From positions 10,105 through 40,318 of the forward strand of contig ML976982.1 in NCBI GenBank assembly GCA_010015675.1: a stretch of 30,214 bases of DNA. Direction: 5' to 3'. Source of the DNA: Byssothecium circinans. Taxonomy: Eukaryota > Ascomycota > Dothideomycetes > Pleosporales > Massarinaceae. This document shows positions 9,774-19,237 of the stretch, in pieces (the first letter of the stretch is position 1; each line of letters opens with the position of its first letter). The notes under the pieces were generated by a model, which saw nothing but the letters and a program-made list of their open reading frames with translations, made no database searches and was not told the DNA's origin. The position numbers and the translations under genes were made by a program.

Positions 9774-10005
9774 CTAAGTTAGCAAATTTAGTAATTTAGA
9801 AAGGGAAGGGCTCACTAGAGTTTCTAGACCTGGAGGCCACGAAGGCTGGTCCACAGACGTGAAAATGTGATATCGTCCATTGCCATATGCTAGAAAATAA
9901 ATATCTGTGTTATACTTGCTCTGTAACTTGGCAAGTTTCCTGTCAAGCGTTTTCATTTGCTTGTGGAAATTGTTGTTAGCGGCTCGCCTCGCCTTGAAGG
10001 GCGTA
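9774..10005 (-). pseudogene. MADS-like small gene, 3' part (interrupted by element 1)
   Basis: The minus-strand frame encodes TPFKARRAANNNFHKQMKTL then DRKLAKLQSKYNTDIYFLAY, then GNGRYHIFTSVDQPSWPP, ending at a stop at 9774. The order (basic R-x-x-x-x-F-x-K-x-x-x-T-L, helix, then a D-I-Y-F-L-x-x-x-x-G-R-Y strand, then SWPP) resembles short fungal MADS/SRF-like proteins, putative DNA-binding factors. Its 5' end is cut by the terminal repeat of transposon element 1 at the TA 10004-10005. The remaining 10 codons are found on the other side of the transposon at 12035-12065. Together they give 86 codons in one frame. As it stands, the read-through frame enters transposon sequence, so the gene is very likely inactive. 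Confidence 0.65.
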
Positions 10006-10093
10006 CCGTGTCCGTGCGCGTAACGCCCGGATTCGCGTAACGAGCCACCCTCATCAAAATGACCAAAGTTCAACACGCGATAACTCCACCAAT

Positions 10094-11882
10094 ATGGCCC
10101 CAATTGACGACGCGCTTGCAGAGCTAGAATTGCTAGAGTATGGAGAGGACTTCTCCTACAGAAAAATTGCTGCCAAGTATAGTGTTAATCGCTCTACGCT
10201 GGCCCGAAGGCATCAAGGATTAGCGCGCGCTCGACAGGTCAAGAACATCAACCAGCAGAAACTTACCACACAGCAAGAGGAGGAGCTTGTACGATATATC
10301 AAAAGACTCACAGAGAGACATATACCTCCTACTAGAGAGATGATACGGAACTTTGCCTCAACGATAGCAAAGGAGCCAGTCAGCAAGAGCTGGGTTACCC
10401 GCTTTATCAACTGACACAACATTTATCTCATCTCGCAATGGACAGTCGGCATGGACAGTAATCGCCACAAAGCTGATTCAGAGGATAAATATCGCCTCTA
10501 TTTCAACCTTCTACACAGCAAGATCGATCAATATCGCATAGATCCTTGTCATATCTACAATATGGATGAAAAAGGCATCCTAATCGGTATTGTTGGTAGA
10601 ACAAAGAGGATATTTAGCAGACGAATGTGGGAGAAGAAGGAGGTTAGGGCATCACTCCAGGATGGCAATCGCGCATGGATCACGCTCCTAGCATGTATCT
10701 GCGCTGATGGATCAGCTCTGCCACCAAGCCTCATCTATGAGGCCGCCAACAAGGGCATCCAGTCAAGCTAGGTAGAGGATATTAAGGCAGGATATCATGA
10801 AGTATTTATCACCTCATCATCCTCTGGCTGGACGAACAATGATATTGGACTTGCCTGGCTTGAGCAGGTGTTTAATCGCTGTACAAAAGAGAAGACTTAA
10901 TGATTATATTAACTTTTGATCCTAGATGGCCACGGATCTTATGTTACTATGGACTTTATCAACTACTATGATTAGAATAGGATCCTCCTTGCTATCCTAC
11001 CTCCTCATTCAACTCATACGCTTCAGCCACTTGACGTTGCGATGTTTAAGCCTCTATCAACAGCCTACTCAGCAGAGCTATCAAGATACCTTCATAGAAG
11101 CCAGGGCCTAGCTTCTATCACNNNNNNNNNNNNNNNNNNNNNNNNNNNNNNNNNNNNNNNNNNNNNNNNNNNNNNNNNNNNNNNNNNNNNNNNNNNNNNN
11201 NNNNNNNNNNNNNNNNNNNNNNNNNNNNNNNNNNNNNNNNNNNNNNNNNNNNNNNNNNNNNNNNNNNNNNNNNNNNNNNNNNNNNNNNNNNNNNNNNNNN
11301 NNNNNNNNNNNNNNNNNNNNNNNNNNNNNNNNNNNNNNNNNNNNNNNNNNNNNNNNNNNNNNNNNNNNNNNNNNNNNNNNNAAGGAGAAGCGTAAGAAGA
11401 AGGGCAAAGCTCTAGACCTTCAACAGCGCTAGGAGTATCATGGTGGAGCAGTGTTCTGGTCACCAAGGAAGGTAAGGGAGGCACGTGTTCGTCAATCTAT
11501 TAAGGAGCAGGAGGATAAGCAGTAGCAGCTTCAAAAAGCGGAGACAGCAGAGCTAAAGAAGGCAGCAAAGCTATACAAGGAGAAAATCTAGCAGGAAAAG
11601 CGTGTTGCGCGAGAGGCAGCTAAGAAGGCGAAGGAGAAGGAGAGAGCTGAAAAGGCAGCTTAGCGCGCTGCCCAGAAGTCTGCCCGCGACGCTGAAAAAG
11701 CTCTCCAACTATCCCAGAAGGGTAAGAGAAAGGCCGCTCAGCCATCTCTACAGAGCAGAAAGCGTCAGAAACGTGGTGTTAACGCCCTAGATATTAGGGA
11801 GGCCTTAGAGGGCGAATCTGCTGCCCTAACCAAATCTACACGCGGCGGCCGCAACGTCAAGCTTCCAGATAGATTTAAATAG
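10094..11882 (+). pseudogene. pogo/Fot1 transposase of element 1, broken by stops
   Basis: The frame starts MAPIDDALAELELLEYGEDF at 10094: a psq-type helix-turn-helix (KIAAKYSVNRSTLARRHQG), then a CENP-B/Tc5-type HTH (EEELVRYIKRLTERHIPPTR ... SWVTRFIN), then the DDE core with YNMDEKG, LDGHGS and HSTHTLQPLDVAMFKPLSTAY, which hold the three catalytic Asp. The C-terminus after the gap is Lys/Arg/Glu/Ala-rich and ends around KLPDRFK at 11882. Stops are at 10412 (TGA where R is expected), 10769 (TAG for W), about 10898-10911 (several, before LLILDGH) and several in the C-terminal tail. All are compatible with RIP. A 260-base gap (11122-11381) removes the segment after the third Asp. Non-functional. 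Confidence 0.9.
11122..11381. other. Assembly gap (260 N) inside element 1
   Basis: Unknown bases. The homologous part of element 2 spans 13399-13729, 331 bp, so the gap is probably about 70 bp too short. Frames reported across it are artefacts. Confidence 0.9.
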
Positions 11883-12034
11883 TGCAAATTAATCGCAAGG
11901 ATTGATATAGTGCTGCTCTAGAAAATCCTATAATAATATTGATTGTGGGTGGCTCTATAGCTTTATTTTGCGTGAGCTGCTTTTTCTGAGGGTGGCTCGT
12001 TACGCGAATCCGGGCGTTACGCGCACGGGCACGG

Positions 12035-12065
12035 TAAGCACGGGTGATTTTTTCTGCGAAGACAT
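12035..12065 (-). pseudogene. MADS-like small gene, 5' part
   Basis: Minus-strand ATG at 12063-12065 begins MSSQKKSPV followed by CT and the TA target site. Removing element 1 and one copy of TA joins this to the frame at 10003 and continues TPFKARR without a shift. The short basic Ser/Lys-rich leader before the first helix fits a small DNA-binding protein. The alternative reading from 12093 (MLFRIAQVSHVFAEKITRAY) is out of frame with the MADS-like part. Confidence 0.6.
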
Positions 12066-12271
12066 GGCTGACTTGCGCTATGCGGAATAGCATAGTATAT
12101 TAAAAAATGTGTAGATTCGATAAAGCTATATATCTTAGAAGTAGATTTTTAGGTTCCTGTTTTAATCCCCCAACGGTAACCCAGGGGCCTGATTCGACCC
12201 CATCCAACCATTTCTAAATGAAGCAGGGCTTAAAAACGGCCTCCGCCTTGGCACACTTTGTTTGCAGCCTG
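12066..12271. promoter_or_regulatory. Left half of the former divergent promoter between the MADS-like and APH genes
   Basis: This host DNA lies between the MADS-like start codon and element 2. With the 86 bp at 16453-16538 it would make a roughly 295-bp ATG-to-ATG divergent intergenic region in the ancestral locus. It holds an AT-rich part (12090-12140) close to the MADS-like start. No specific factor site is identified. Confidence 0.45.
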
Positions 12272-12273
12272 TA

Positions 12274-14382
12274 ACGTGTCCGTGCACCTAATGCACGGAT
12301 TCAGCCAATGCACGCCGAACATCCGACGCGTCAAAACTCCCTACTTTCAATACGCGATAACTCCACCAATATGGATCCAATTCAAGCTACGATGGATAAG
12401 ATTGAATCGCGAGAACTAGGAGAAGATTTTTCATATACAGAAATTGCTACTAGATATGGTGTTAATCGATCTACACTCTCACGAAGGCACTGAGGTGTTA
12501 CCGCGACGCGTGCAGCCAACACAATCAATCAGCGAAAGCTTAACCCACAGCATGAGCAGGAGCTTATACGATATATTAAAAGACTTACGGAGAGACATAT
12601 ACCTCCTACTAGAGAGATGATACAGAATTTTGCCTCTACAATAGCAAAGGAGCTAGTTAGTAAGAGCTAGGTTACCCACTTTATTAACTAACACAGCATT
12701 TATCTTATCTTGTAATGGACTATTAGCATAGACAGTAATCACTACAAAGCTAATTTAGTGGATAAATATCACCTCTATTTTAACCTTCTATATAGCAAGA
12801 TTAATTAATATTGCATAGATCCTCATCATATCTATAATATAGATAAAAAAGGCGTCCTAATTAGTATTATTAGTAGAATAAAGAGGATATTTAGTAGATA
12901 AATATAGGAGAAGAAGGAGGTTAGGGCATTACTCTAGGATAGTAATCACGCATAGATTACGCTCCTAGCATGTATCTACGCTAATAGATTAGCTCTGCTA
13001 CTAAGCCTTATCTATAAGGCCGCTAATAAGGGTATCTAATTAAGCTAGGTAGAGGATATTAAGGTAGGATATTATAAAGTCTTTATTACCTTATCATCCT
13101 CTAGCTAGATAAATAATAATATTAGACTTACCTAGCTTAAGTAGGTATTTAATTACTATATAAAAGAGAAGACTTAATAATTATATTAACTTTTAATCTT
13201 AGATACCTATAGATCTTATATTACTATAGACTTTATTAACTACTATAATTAGAATAGGATCCTCCTTACTATCTTACCTCCTTATTTAACTTATACGCTT
13301 CAGCTACTTAACGTTGCGATGTTTAAGCCTCTATTAATAGCCTACTTAGCAGAGCTATCAAGATACCTTTATAGAAGCTAGGGCCTAGCTTCTATTACTA
13401 AAGGTGACTTCTTCCCCCTATTCTAGAATGCGTGGAAGGCCTCCTTTAAGGAATTAACTATCCTTAGCTCTTTTAGAGCTATAGGTATATCACTACCTAA
13501 TCCTAACCCTATCCTTGATAGGTTTACCTAGGATTAAGAATTAGGTGATAACTCCTTATTAGGGCTTAGTAATCATGACTAGAGAAAGATGGATAAGCTT
13601 ATACGCTCTATAGTAAGTAATTAAAGTAGTAAGGATACATAGAAGCTTTATTAATTACTCTACTATCTATCTATTAAAAATAAGCTACTTAAGCATAATA
13701 ACAATAGGCTTAGGCAGGCGCTATCTATTAAGAAGAAGCGTAAGAAGAAGAGCAAAACTCTAGACCTTTAATAGTGCTAGGAGTATTATAGTAGGGCTAT
13801 CTTATAGTTACTAAGGAAAGTAAGGGAGGCACGTTATCATTAATTAATTAAGGAGTAAGAGGATAAGTAGTAGCAACTTTAAAAAGTAGAGATAGTAGAG
13901 CTAAAGAAGTTAGCAAAGCTATATAAAGAGAAAATCTAGTAGGAAAAGCGTATTACGTAAGAGGTAGCTAAGAAAGTAAAGGAGAAGGAGAGAGCTAAAA
14001 AGGTAGCTTAGCGCGCTACCTAGAAGTCTACCCGCGATACTAAAAAAGCTCTATAACTATCCTAAAGGAGTAAGAGAAAGGCTTCTTAGCTATCTCTATA
14101 GAGTAGAAAGTATTAGAAACGTGTTATTAATGCTATAGATATTAGGGAAGCCTTAGAGGGCGCATCTGCTACCCTAACTAAATCTACACGCAGCGGTCGC
14201 AACGTTAAGCTTCTAGATAGATTTAAGTAGTACAAATTAATCATAGCTATTAATTTACTACCCTAGTAGAAAATCTTATAATAATATTATTTATAGGTGG
14301 TGCTACAGCCTTATTTCTAATAGAGCGTCTATGGTGTTTAGCGTGCATTAGCTGAATCTATGCATTAGGTGCATGGACACGT
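12274..14382 (+). mobile_element. pogo/Fot1-class element 2, heavily RIP-mutated
   Basis: The left TIR (ACGTGTCCGTGCACCTAATG, 12274 onward) matches the complement of the right TIR ending at 14382, with only transition differences. TA flanks are at 12272-12273 and 14383-14384; the right TA is shared with element 3. AATGCACG is repeated 17 bp apart inside the TIR. Length is 2109 bp. The first 230 bp are almost unmutated and the rest is dense in CpA-to-TpA changes compared with element 1. Confidence 0.92.
12371..14230 (+). pseudogene. Transposase of element 2, destroyed by RIP
   Basis: It starts with MDPIQATMDKIESRELGEDF, then the psq-type HTH (EIATRYGVNRSTLSRRH) and a stop at 12491. The rest aligns with the element 1 transposase block by block, with stops at most Trp and Gln positions: VSKS*VTHFIN, IYNIDKKG (catalytic region, Asp changed in part), QPLDV-equivalent near 13310, a Lys/Glu-rich C-terminus and a final TAG at 14228-14230. 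It supplies the sequence that is missing in the element 1 gap. Non-functional. Confidence 0.88.
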
Positions 14383-14384
14383 TA

Positions 14385-16450
14385 ACGTATCCATGCGCGT
14401 AATGCGCAGGCAACACTAAAAATGCTTTATTAAAAATAAGGCTATAGAACTACCTACAATTAATATCATTATAAGATTTTCTTGCAGGGTAGTAAGTTGA
14501 TAGCTACGATTAATTTGTACTATTTAAATCTATCTAGAAGCTTAACGTCGCGGCCACTACATATAGATTTAGTTAGGGTAGTAGATACGCCCTCTAAGGC
14601 CTTATTAATATCTATAGCATTAATACTACGTTTCTAACGCTTTCTACTCTGTAGAGATAGCTAAGAGGCCTTTCTCTTACCCTTTTAGGATAGTTATAGA
14701 GCTTTCTCTACGTTATAGGTAGACTTCTAGGTAGCGCACTAAGCTACCTTTTTAGCTCTCTCCTTCTCCTTTACTTTCTTTGCTACCTCTCGCGTAGCAC
14801 GCTTTTCCTACTAGATTTTCTCCTTATATAGCTTAGCTGCCTTCTTTAGCTCTACTATCTCTACTTTTTAAAGCTACTACTACTTATCCTTTTACTCCTT
14901 AATAGATTAATAAACACGTGCCTCCCTTAGCTTCCTTAGTAACTAGAATACTACTCTACTATAATACTCCTAGCGCTATTAAAGGTCTAGAGCTTTACCC
15001 TTCTTCTTATACTTCTCCTTAATAGATAGCGCCTACCTAAGCCTATCATTATTATGCTTAAGCAGCTTATTTTTAATAGATAGATGGTGGAGTGATTGAT
15101 GAAGCTTCTTTATATCTTAACTACCTTATTCTTTTACTGCTAATTATATAAGCCTATCTATCTTTCTCTAGTCATGATTACTAAGCCCTAATAAGGAGCT
15201 ATCGCCTAATTCTTGATCCTAGGTAAACCTATCAAGGATAGAATTAGGATTAGGTGGCGATATACCTATAGCTCTAAAAGAGCTAAGGATAGTTAATTCC
15301 TTAAAGGAGGCCTTTCACGCATTCTAGAATAGGGGGAAGAAGTCGCCTTTAGTGATAGAAGCTAGGCCCTAGCTTCTATAAAGGTATCTTGATAGCTCTA
15401 CTAAGTAGGCTATTAATAGAGGCTTAAACATCACAACGTTAAGTAGCTAAAGCGTATAAGTTAAATAAGGAGGTAAGATAGTAAGGAGGATCCTATTCTA
15501 ATTATAGTAGTTAATAAAGTCTATAGTAATATAAGATCTATAGCTATCTAGGATTAAAAGTTAATATAATTATTAAGTCTTCTCTTTTATACAGTAATTA
15601 AACACCTGCTTAAGCTTGGTAAGTCTAATATTATTATTTATCTAGCTAGAGGATAATAAGGTAATAAAGACTTTATAATATCCTACCTTAATATCCTCTA
15701 CCTAGCTTAATTAGATGCCCTTATTAGTGGCCTCATAGATAAGGCTTAGTAGTAGAGCTAATCCATTAGCATAGATACATGCTAGGAGCGTGATCCATGC
15801 GTGATTACTATCCTAGAGTAATGCCCTAACCTCCTTCTTCTCCTATATTTATCTACTAAATATCCTCTTTATTCTACTAATAATACTAATTAGGACGCCT
15901 TTTTTATCTATATTATAGATATAATAAGGATCTATGCGATATTAATTAATCTTACTATATAGAAGGTTAAAATAGAGGTGATATTTATCCTCTAAATTAG
16001 CTTTATAGTGATTGCTGTCTATGCTAACTATCCATTATGAGATGAGATGAATGCTGTGTCAGTTAATAAAGTGGGTAACCTAGCTCTCGCTGACTAGCTC
16101 CTTTGCTATCGTTGAGGCAAAGTTCCGTATCATCTCTCTAGTAGGAGGTATATGTCTCTCTATGAGTCTTTTGATATATCGTATAAGCTCCTGCTCTTGC
16201 TATAGGGTGAGCTTTTGCTGGCTAGAGTTCTTGACTTGTGTAGGGCGCGTTATCCCTTGATGCCTTCAGATTAATGTAGACCGTATAACACCATATTTAG
16301 TAGCAGTTTTCGTGTACGAGAAAGTTTCGCCTGGCTTTAGCGATTCAATATCATTAATCGCAGCTTGAATTGGATCCATATTGGTGGAGTTGTCGCGTAT
16401 TGAAAGTAGGGTGTTTTGGTGTTGCCCGCGCATCACGCGCACGGACACGT
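14385..16450 (-). mobile_element. pogo/Fot1-class element 3, inverted, abutting element 2
   Basis: The right end, read on the minus strand, begins ACGTGTCCGTGCGCGTGATG and ends at the TA 16451-16452. The left end from 14385 (ACGTATCCATGCGCGTAATG) is the same sequence with G-to-A changes. Its left TA (14383-14384) is the right TA of element 2. The inner TIR differs from element 2 (GCGCGGGCAACACC) although the transposase regions are nearly the same. Length is 2066 bp. The roughly 430 bp nearest the right end are only lightly mutated. Confidence 0.92.
14520..16379 (-). pseudogene. Transposase of element 3, destroyed by RIP
   Basis: ATG at 16377-16379 gives MDPIQAAINDIESLKPGETF and TATKYGVIRSTLI before the first stop. 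Further on, the same blocks as in elements 1 and 2 can be read in the minus strand (TERHIPPTREM-equivalent near 16150, DEKG region near 15900, LQPLDV region near 15430, final stop at 14520-14522). Many stops replace Trp and Gln codons. It is closely similar to element 2 along its whole length, so 2 and 3 form a long inverted repeat. Confidence 0.88.
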
Positions 16451-16452
16451 TA

Positions 16453-16538
16453 CGGTACCCATTTTAACCGCATATCATTGCATTTTCCATCCTCATCATT
16501 CACAAACGTTACGTCTCATTTCTCGAGTACTGCTCCCA
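16453..16538 (+). promoter_or_regulatory. Remaining 86 bp upstream of the APH-like gene
   Basis: Only 86 bp separate the end of element 3 from the APH start codon. It is pyrimidine-rich (for example 16478-16500), as many fungal promoters are near the transcription start. The rest of the original promoter now lies 4.2 kb away beyond elements 2 and 3. Confidence 0.45.
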
Positions 16539-17410
16539 ATGGCACACACAGCCCTTCCTTTTCTGAAACCGCCCGACCAGCTCCCCTGTCCGCTTCCCAA
16601 TGAGAGAGAAATTACGGAAGGGACGCTTCTCTGCGGAGATACCTCCAATCAGTGCGTTGTTGCTGTCGGCGAACATTTCGTTGTCAAATATGGTCGTCGC
16701 ATATCTGAAGTTGAAGGACAGAATCTGCTTTTCCTTGAGCAGAAGACGGGCGCCTATTTGACTGCACCAAAACTTTACGCCATGTGGCGCATGGCATCCA
16801 CAGGTCATATCTGCCTTGTCATGCAACGACTGCCTGGAGAGAGTCTCGAAACACTCTGGCCTCAGCTTACGGAAGAGGATAAATCGGCTGTCTGCGCAAG
16901 GCTAAAGAAAGCTTTTAATTTTCTGCGACAGCTTCCCTCTCCTGGCTTCTACGGTGGCATCGGCAAGACTCCACTTCCTCCCACTTTTTCTGGGATTCGG
17001 CCAAAGACCCAGCAATTTGCGGACCTTTCAGTTCAGAGGCTGAGCTTAATGTCGGAATTGTTCGAAAGCTGAGACTGCAGTCTAAAGAGAACAGAGGATA
17101 CATGGACCATAAGATCGGGTTCTATGAAAGGCATCTGGATGTTGCCTTGAGTGGACATGATTCGGTCTTTTCGCATTCAGATCTACAACGAAAGAACATC
17201 CTGGTACATCGGCACGCAGGAACCATTATTAGTGTGGCTATCGTAGACTGGAAGTACGCAGGGTGGTACCCGAGCTACTGGGAATACTGCCTTGGGTTCT
17301 CTACAGCATTATGGGTAGACGACTGGCCGAAGCGACTAGAAGACATAATCGCCCCTTGGCCGCGTGAGACTGCCGTGTTCAGGATGCTGTACCAGGAACT
17401 GTACTTTTAG
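16539..17410 (+). pseudogene. APH-like (aminoglycoside phosphotransferase family) kinase with a 1-base frameshift
   Basis: This is a small-molecule kinase-like fold common in fungi; the substrate is unknown. From ATG 16539 (MAHTALPFLKPPDQLP) the N-lobe has the ATP-binding Lys in HFVVKYG, then EVEGQNLLFLEQ and the hinge-like CLVMQRLPGESLETLWPQL. The C-lobe has HSDLQRKNILV (catalytic H-x-D-x4-N, His codon at 17174) and IVDWKYAGWYPSYWEY (metal-binding Asp at 17246). The N-lobe frame stops at 17072, but the next frame reads FWDSAKDPAICGPFSSEAEL and then joins YERHLDVALSGHDSVFSHSD, the usual family order. The switch falls in the T run 16985-16989: one more T would give PLPPTFFWDS and a single frame of about 290 codons, the usual family length. 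No intron signals fit there. This is a true frameshift or a base-call error. The start at 16416 is rejected because it lies in element 3. Confidence 0.8.
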
Positions 17411-17806
17411 AGAATCTAAGGTTTCTTAAACCACAGCCCCAGCTATCTTTTGCCTAGTGCGTAGGTTAGAACGAATCAGACAAATACTTAAGTGCCTGAT
17501 GGCCCGTCCAGCAGACGGAGCTAGCGCAAATTAGGTGGCTCTAACTGTACGGTCGCGCGGAAGACATTTTAATGGCTCCGTCAACAATGAACCTCTAGCT
17601 GCAATTGGCAACAACACGCTCGCGGTGAGATAAGAGCGATGCAGGCTAACCTTGGCCAGTGATGGTGAAGATTCGCATGTAATACTCTCATCGGTCGGCC
17701 TCAACACATGCAATACATTGGACGAAATGCAAAGTAACGCTTCTTAAGCAGCTCTTTGGGACTCCATCTCGGACCGTAGACTGCGGCTTCGTGCGCCGAC
17801 AGTCCA
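17411..17806. other. Intergenic, no gene recognised
   Basis: Short frames only, with no recognisable product. Composition is normal. It lies between the 3' ends of the APH-like gene and of the minus-strand gene at 17807, so it would hold both terminators. Confidence 0.5.
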
Positions 17807-18454
17807 TTACCCAACCGTTGAAGTCTGCGCCGTTTCCGACTCCTGCTCCTGCTGGGAAAGAACATCATTGACTGCTTCCGCGGCCCTTCTCACCTCATCC
17901 CCTAGATCGACACCCTGACCCGGCATCTCACCGAACATTATGCCTGACATCGGAGACGTATCCGTGATCATAGTCCAGAGCCTGTACACACCAGTCGTTA
18001 GCACCCGTTCTTATTCTCCCTTGCACCGCAGTTTCTACACCATGAGCCGCAGAGTCACTCACAGCATACACCGTCCCACAGCATCCTTCTCTAACTCGTC
18101 CCTCTGCGCGTCATTCATAGCAGAGGGCGGCACATTCGGAATCGTCCTTCGCGTCGCAGGCGTATCCGGGGGTGGATAGTTGTGCAAGATGGATTGGAAC
18201 ATGGCTTCTGTGCGCATTGCAAAGTCCCACATGAAGTAGATTTTGCCCTGGCGCTGCTGGAACTGTGAGGCATACGCGGAATGCGATTCGAAGGCGGAGA
18301 TCAGGCTGAGGTTCGCTTCGCGGATTTGCGGGAGGCGCTGCATGATGCTGGGTGAGAGGGCAGGTGGTGGCAGTTTACAATAGCTGTGGTCTTGGGATGC
18401 AGTTGACTGTGCTTGTGGTGTGGTCCATGCGCTCGCCACCACCCTCGCCAGCAC
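17807..18454 (-). CDS. Unrecognised two-exon protein, 5' end uncertain
   Basis: The upstream exon (to 18063) encodes a hydrophilic, helical-looking region: MQRLPQIREANLSLISAFES, then QRQGKIYFMWDFAMRTEAMF and NYPPPDTPATRRTIPNVPPS. An intron at 17982-18062 (81 bp) has GTGAGT donor, GCTAAC branch site and ACAG acceptor; splicing keeps the frame and joins GRCML to LWTMITDTSPMSGIMFGEMP and a C-terminus rich in Glu/Gln, ending at 17807. The start could be ATG 18341-18343; the frame is open further up to 18454, and a CCCAG just before the ATG could be a splice acceptor from an earlier exon. I do not recognise the family. With the spliced frame and clean intron it is probably a real gene, and it may be the C-terminal half of a longer protein. 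Confidence 0.55.
17982..18062 (-). other. Intron of the unrecognised gene
   Basis: GTGAGT donor at 18062, GCTAAC branch motif about 20 nt before the ACAG acceptor ending at 17982; 81 bp. An alternative donor GTATGC a few bases upstream would break the frame, so GTGAGT is preferred. Confidence 0.7.
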
Positions 18455-19237
18455 CTCTCAAACCTATCGCATCGATCAACCCGCCCACAGTCCCTACTCC
18501 GTATATAGATTGTTAGTTTTGCTTGCTTTGCTTATCTTTGCTGCTTTTCCATCTAGATAGTCCATAGCGGAGCTGGGCCTGAGACTCTCTCTCTCGCACG
18601 GCAGCACCGGCTGAGCGAGATCACGTGCAGCATCAGCTCGATCTGGCCTAGCTCCTGCACCTCCCAAACTTGCGACCATACAAATATCCAACTCCCTATA
18701 CCCCTGCGAGAGATAGTGTGAGGGTGTGGAGGAATGTGGAATTGGATAGCAAGTCTTGACCTCCTCGCCGTCTTCACCTCTCGGTCGCCGACCTCGCGCT
18801 GGTCAAACCTCCGCCGGATCTCAGTCTGAGCCTTGCTCTTCTAAGCTGGCTTGCAGATGTTCGTACTCGGTTTGAGGATGGCTAAGGCGAAGCGCGGGAG
18901 GATGAGACATGCTCCTCCAAAAGCCGCTTTTGTTTCTCGCCCCGCTCGTGACGCTTATGGTTACCAGGATTGGCCAGGAAACATCCCTACTTGCCTTTTA
19001 GTATGGGTCCTATTGGCTTCTGACGATGAGAGGGCCAGTAATACTGTGGTTTGGCGAACTGGAAGCATCTGCAGCTCCAAACAGAGCAGATACTGCTGGG
19101 TCGAGAGAGCGCGCTGCACTTGGATTCGGCCTTGGGATATCGTTGATATGGAATCGCTCTCTATCATCTTCAGAGGAGCTGAATCCTGATGCACACTTGC
19201 CGTCTGATTGTTTCCTTCTTTAATTGCTTAAATCAAC
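18455..19237. other. Host DNA without a recognised gene
   Basis: Overlapping short frames on both strands (112 aa at 18851-19189 plus, 74 aa at 18553-18777 minus) show no recognisable domain or intron pattern. The part nearest 18455 may hold upstream exons or the promoter of the preceding minus-strand gene. Composition is normal until element 4 begins at about 19238. Confidence 0.45.

Larger units (their letters stand above)
10006..12034 (+). mobile_element. pogo/Fot1-class element 1 with about 50-bp TIRs, lightly RIP-mutated
   Basis: The left end (10006 onward, CCGTGTCCGTGCGCGTAACG) and the reverse complement of the right end (to 12034) are identical over about 50 bp except one T/C difference, and both are flanked by TA (10004-10005 and 12035-12036), the target duplication of this superfamily. 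Inside each TIR, CGCGTAACG is repeated 17 bp apart. The element carries one transposase gene. It contains a 260-base gap of unknown sequence; comparison with element 2 predicts about 331 bp there, which would bring the full element to about 2.10 kb. Confidence 0.93.

Noticed and set aside
10006..10103. MADS-like gene extension MGPYWWSYRVLNFGHFDEGG
   Set aside because: It is the antisense of the transposon end; the true 5' codons lie beyond element 1.
11042..11484. Frames crossing the N gap on both strands
   Set aside because: They consist mostly of unknown residues.
16416..16538. Upstream start of the APH-like frame
   Set aside because: These codons lie in the terminal repeat of element 3 and the short leader; family similarity begins after 16539.
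18851..19223. Two overlapping plus-strand frames (112 and 65 aa)
   Set aside because: They overlap each other in different frames and neither has a recognisable pattern.
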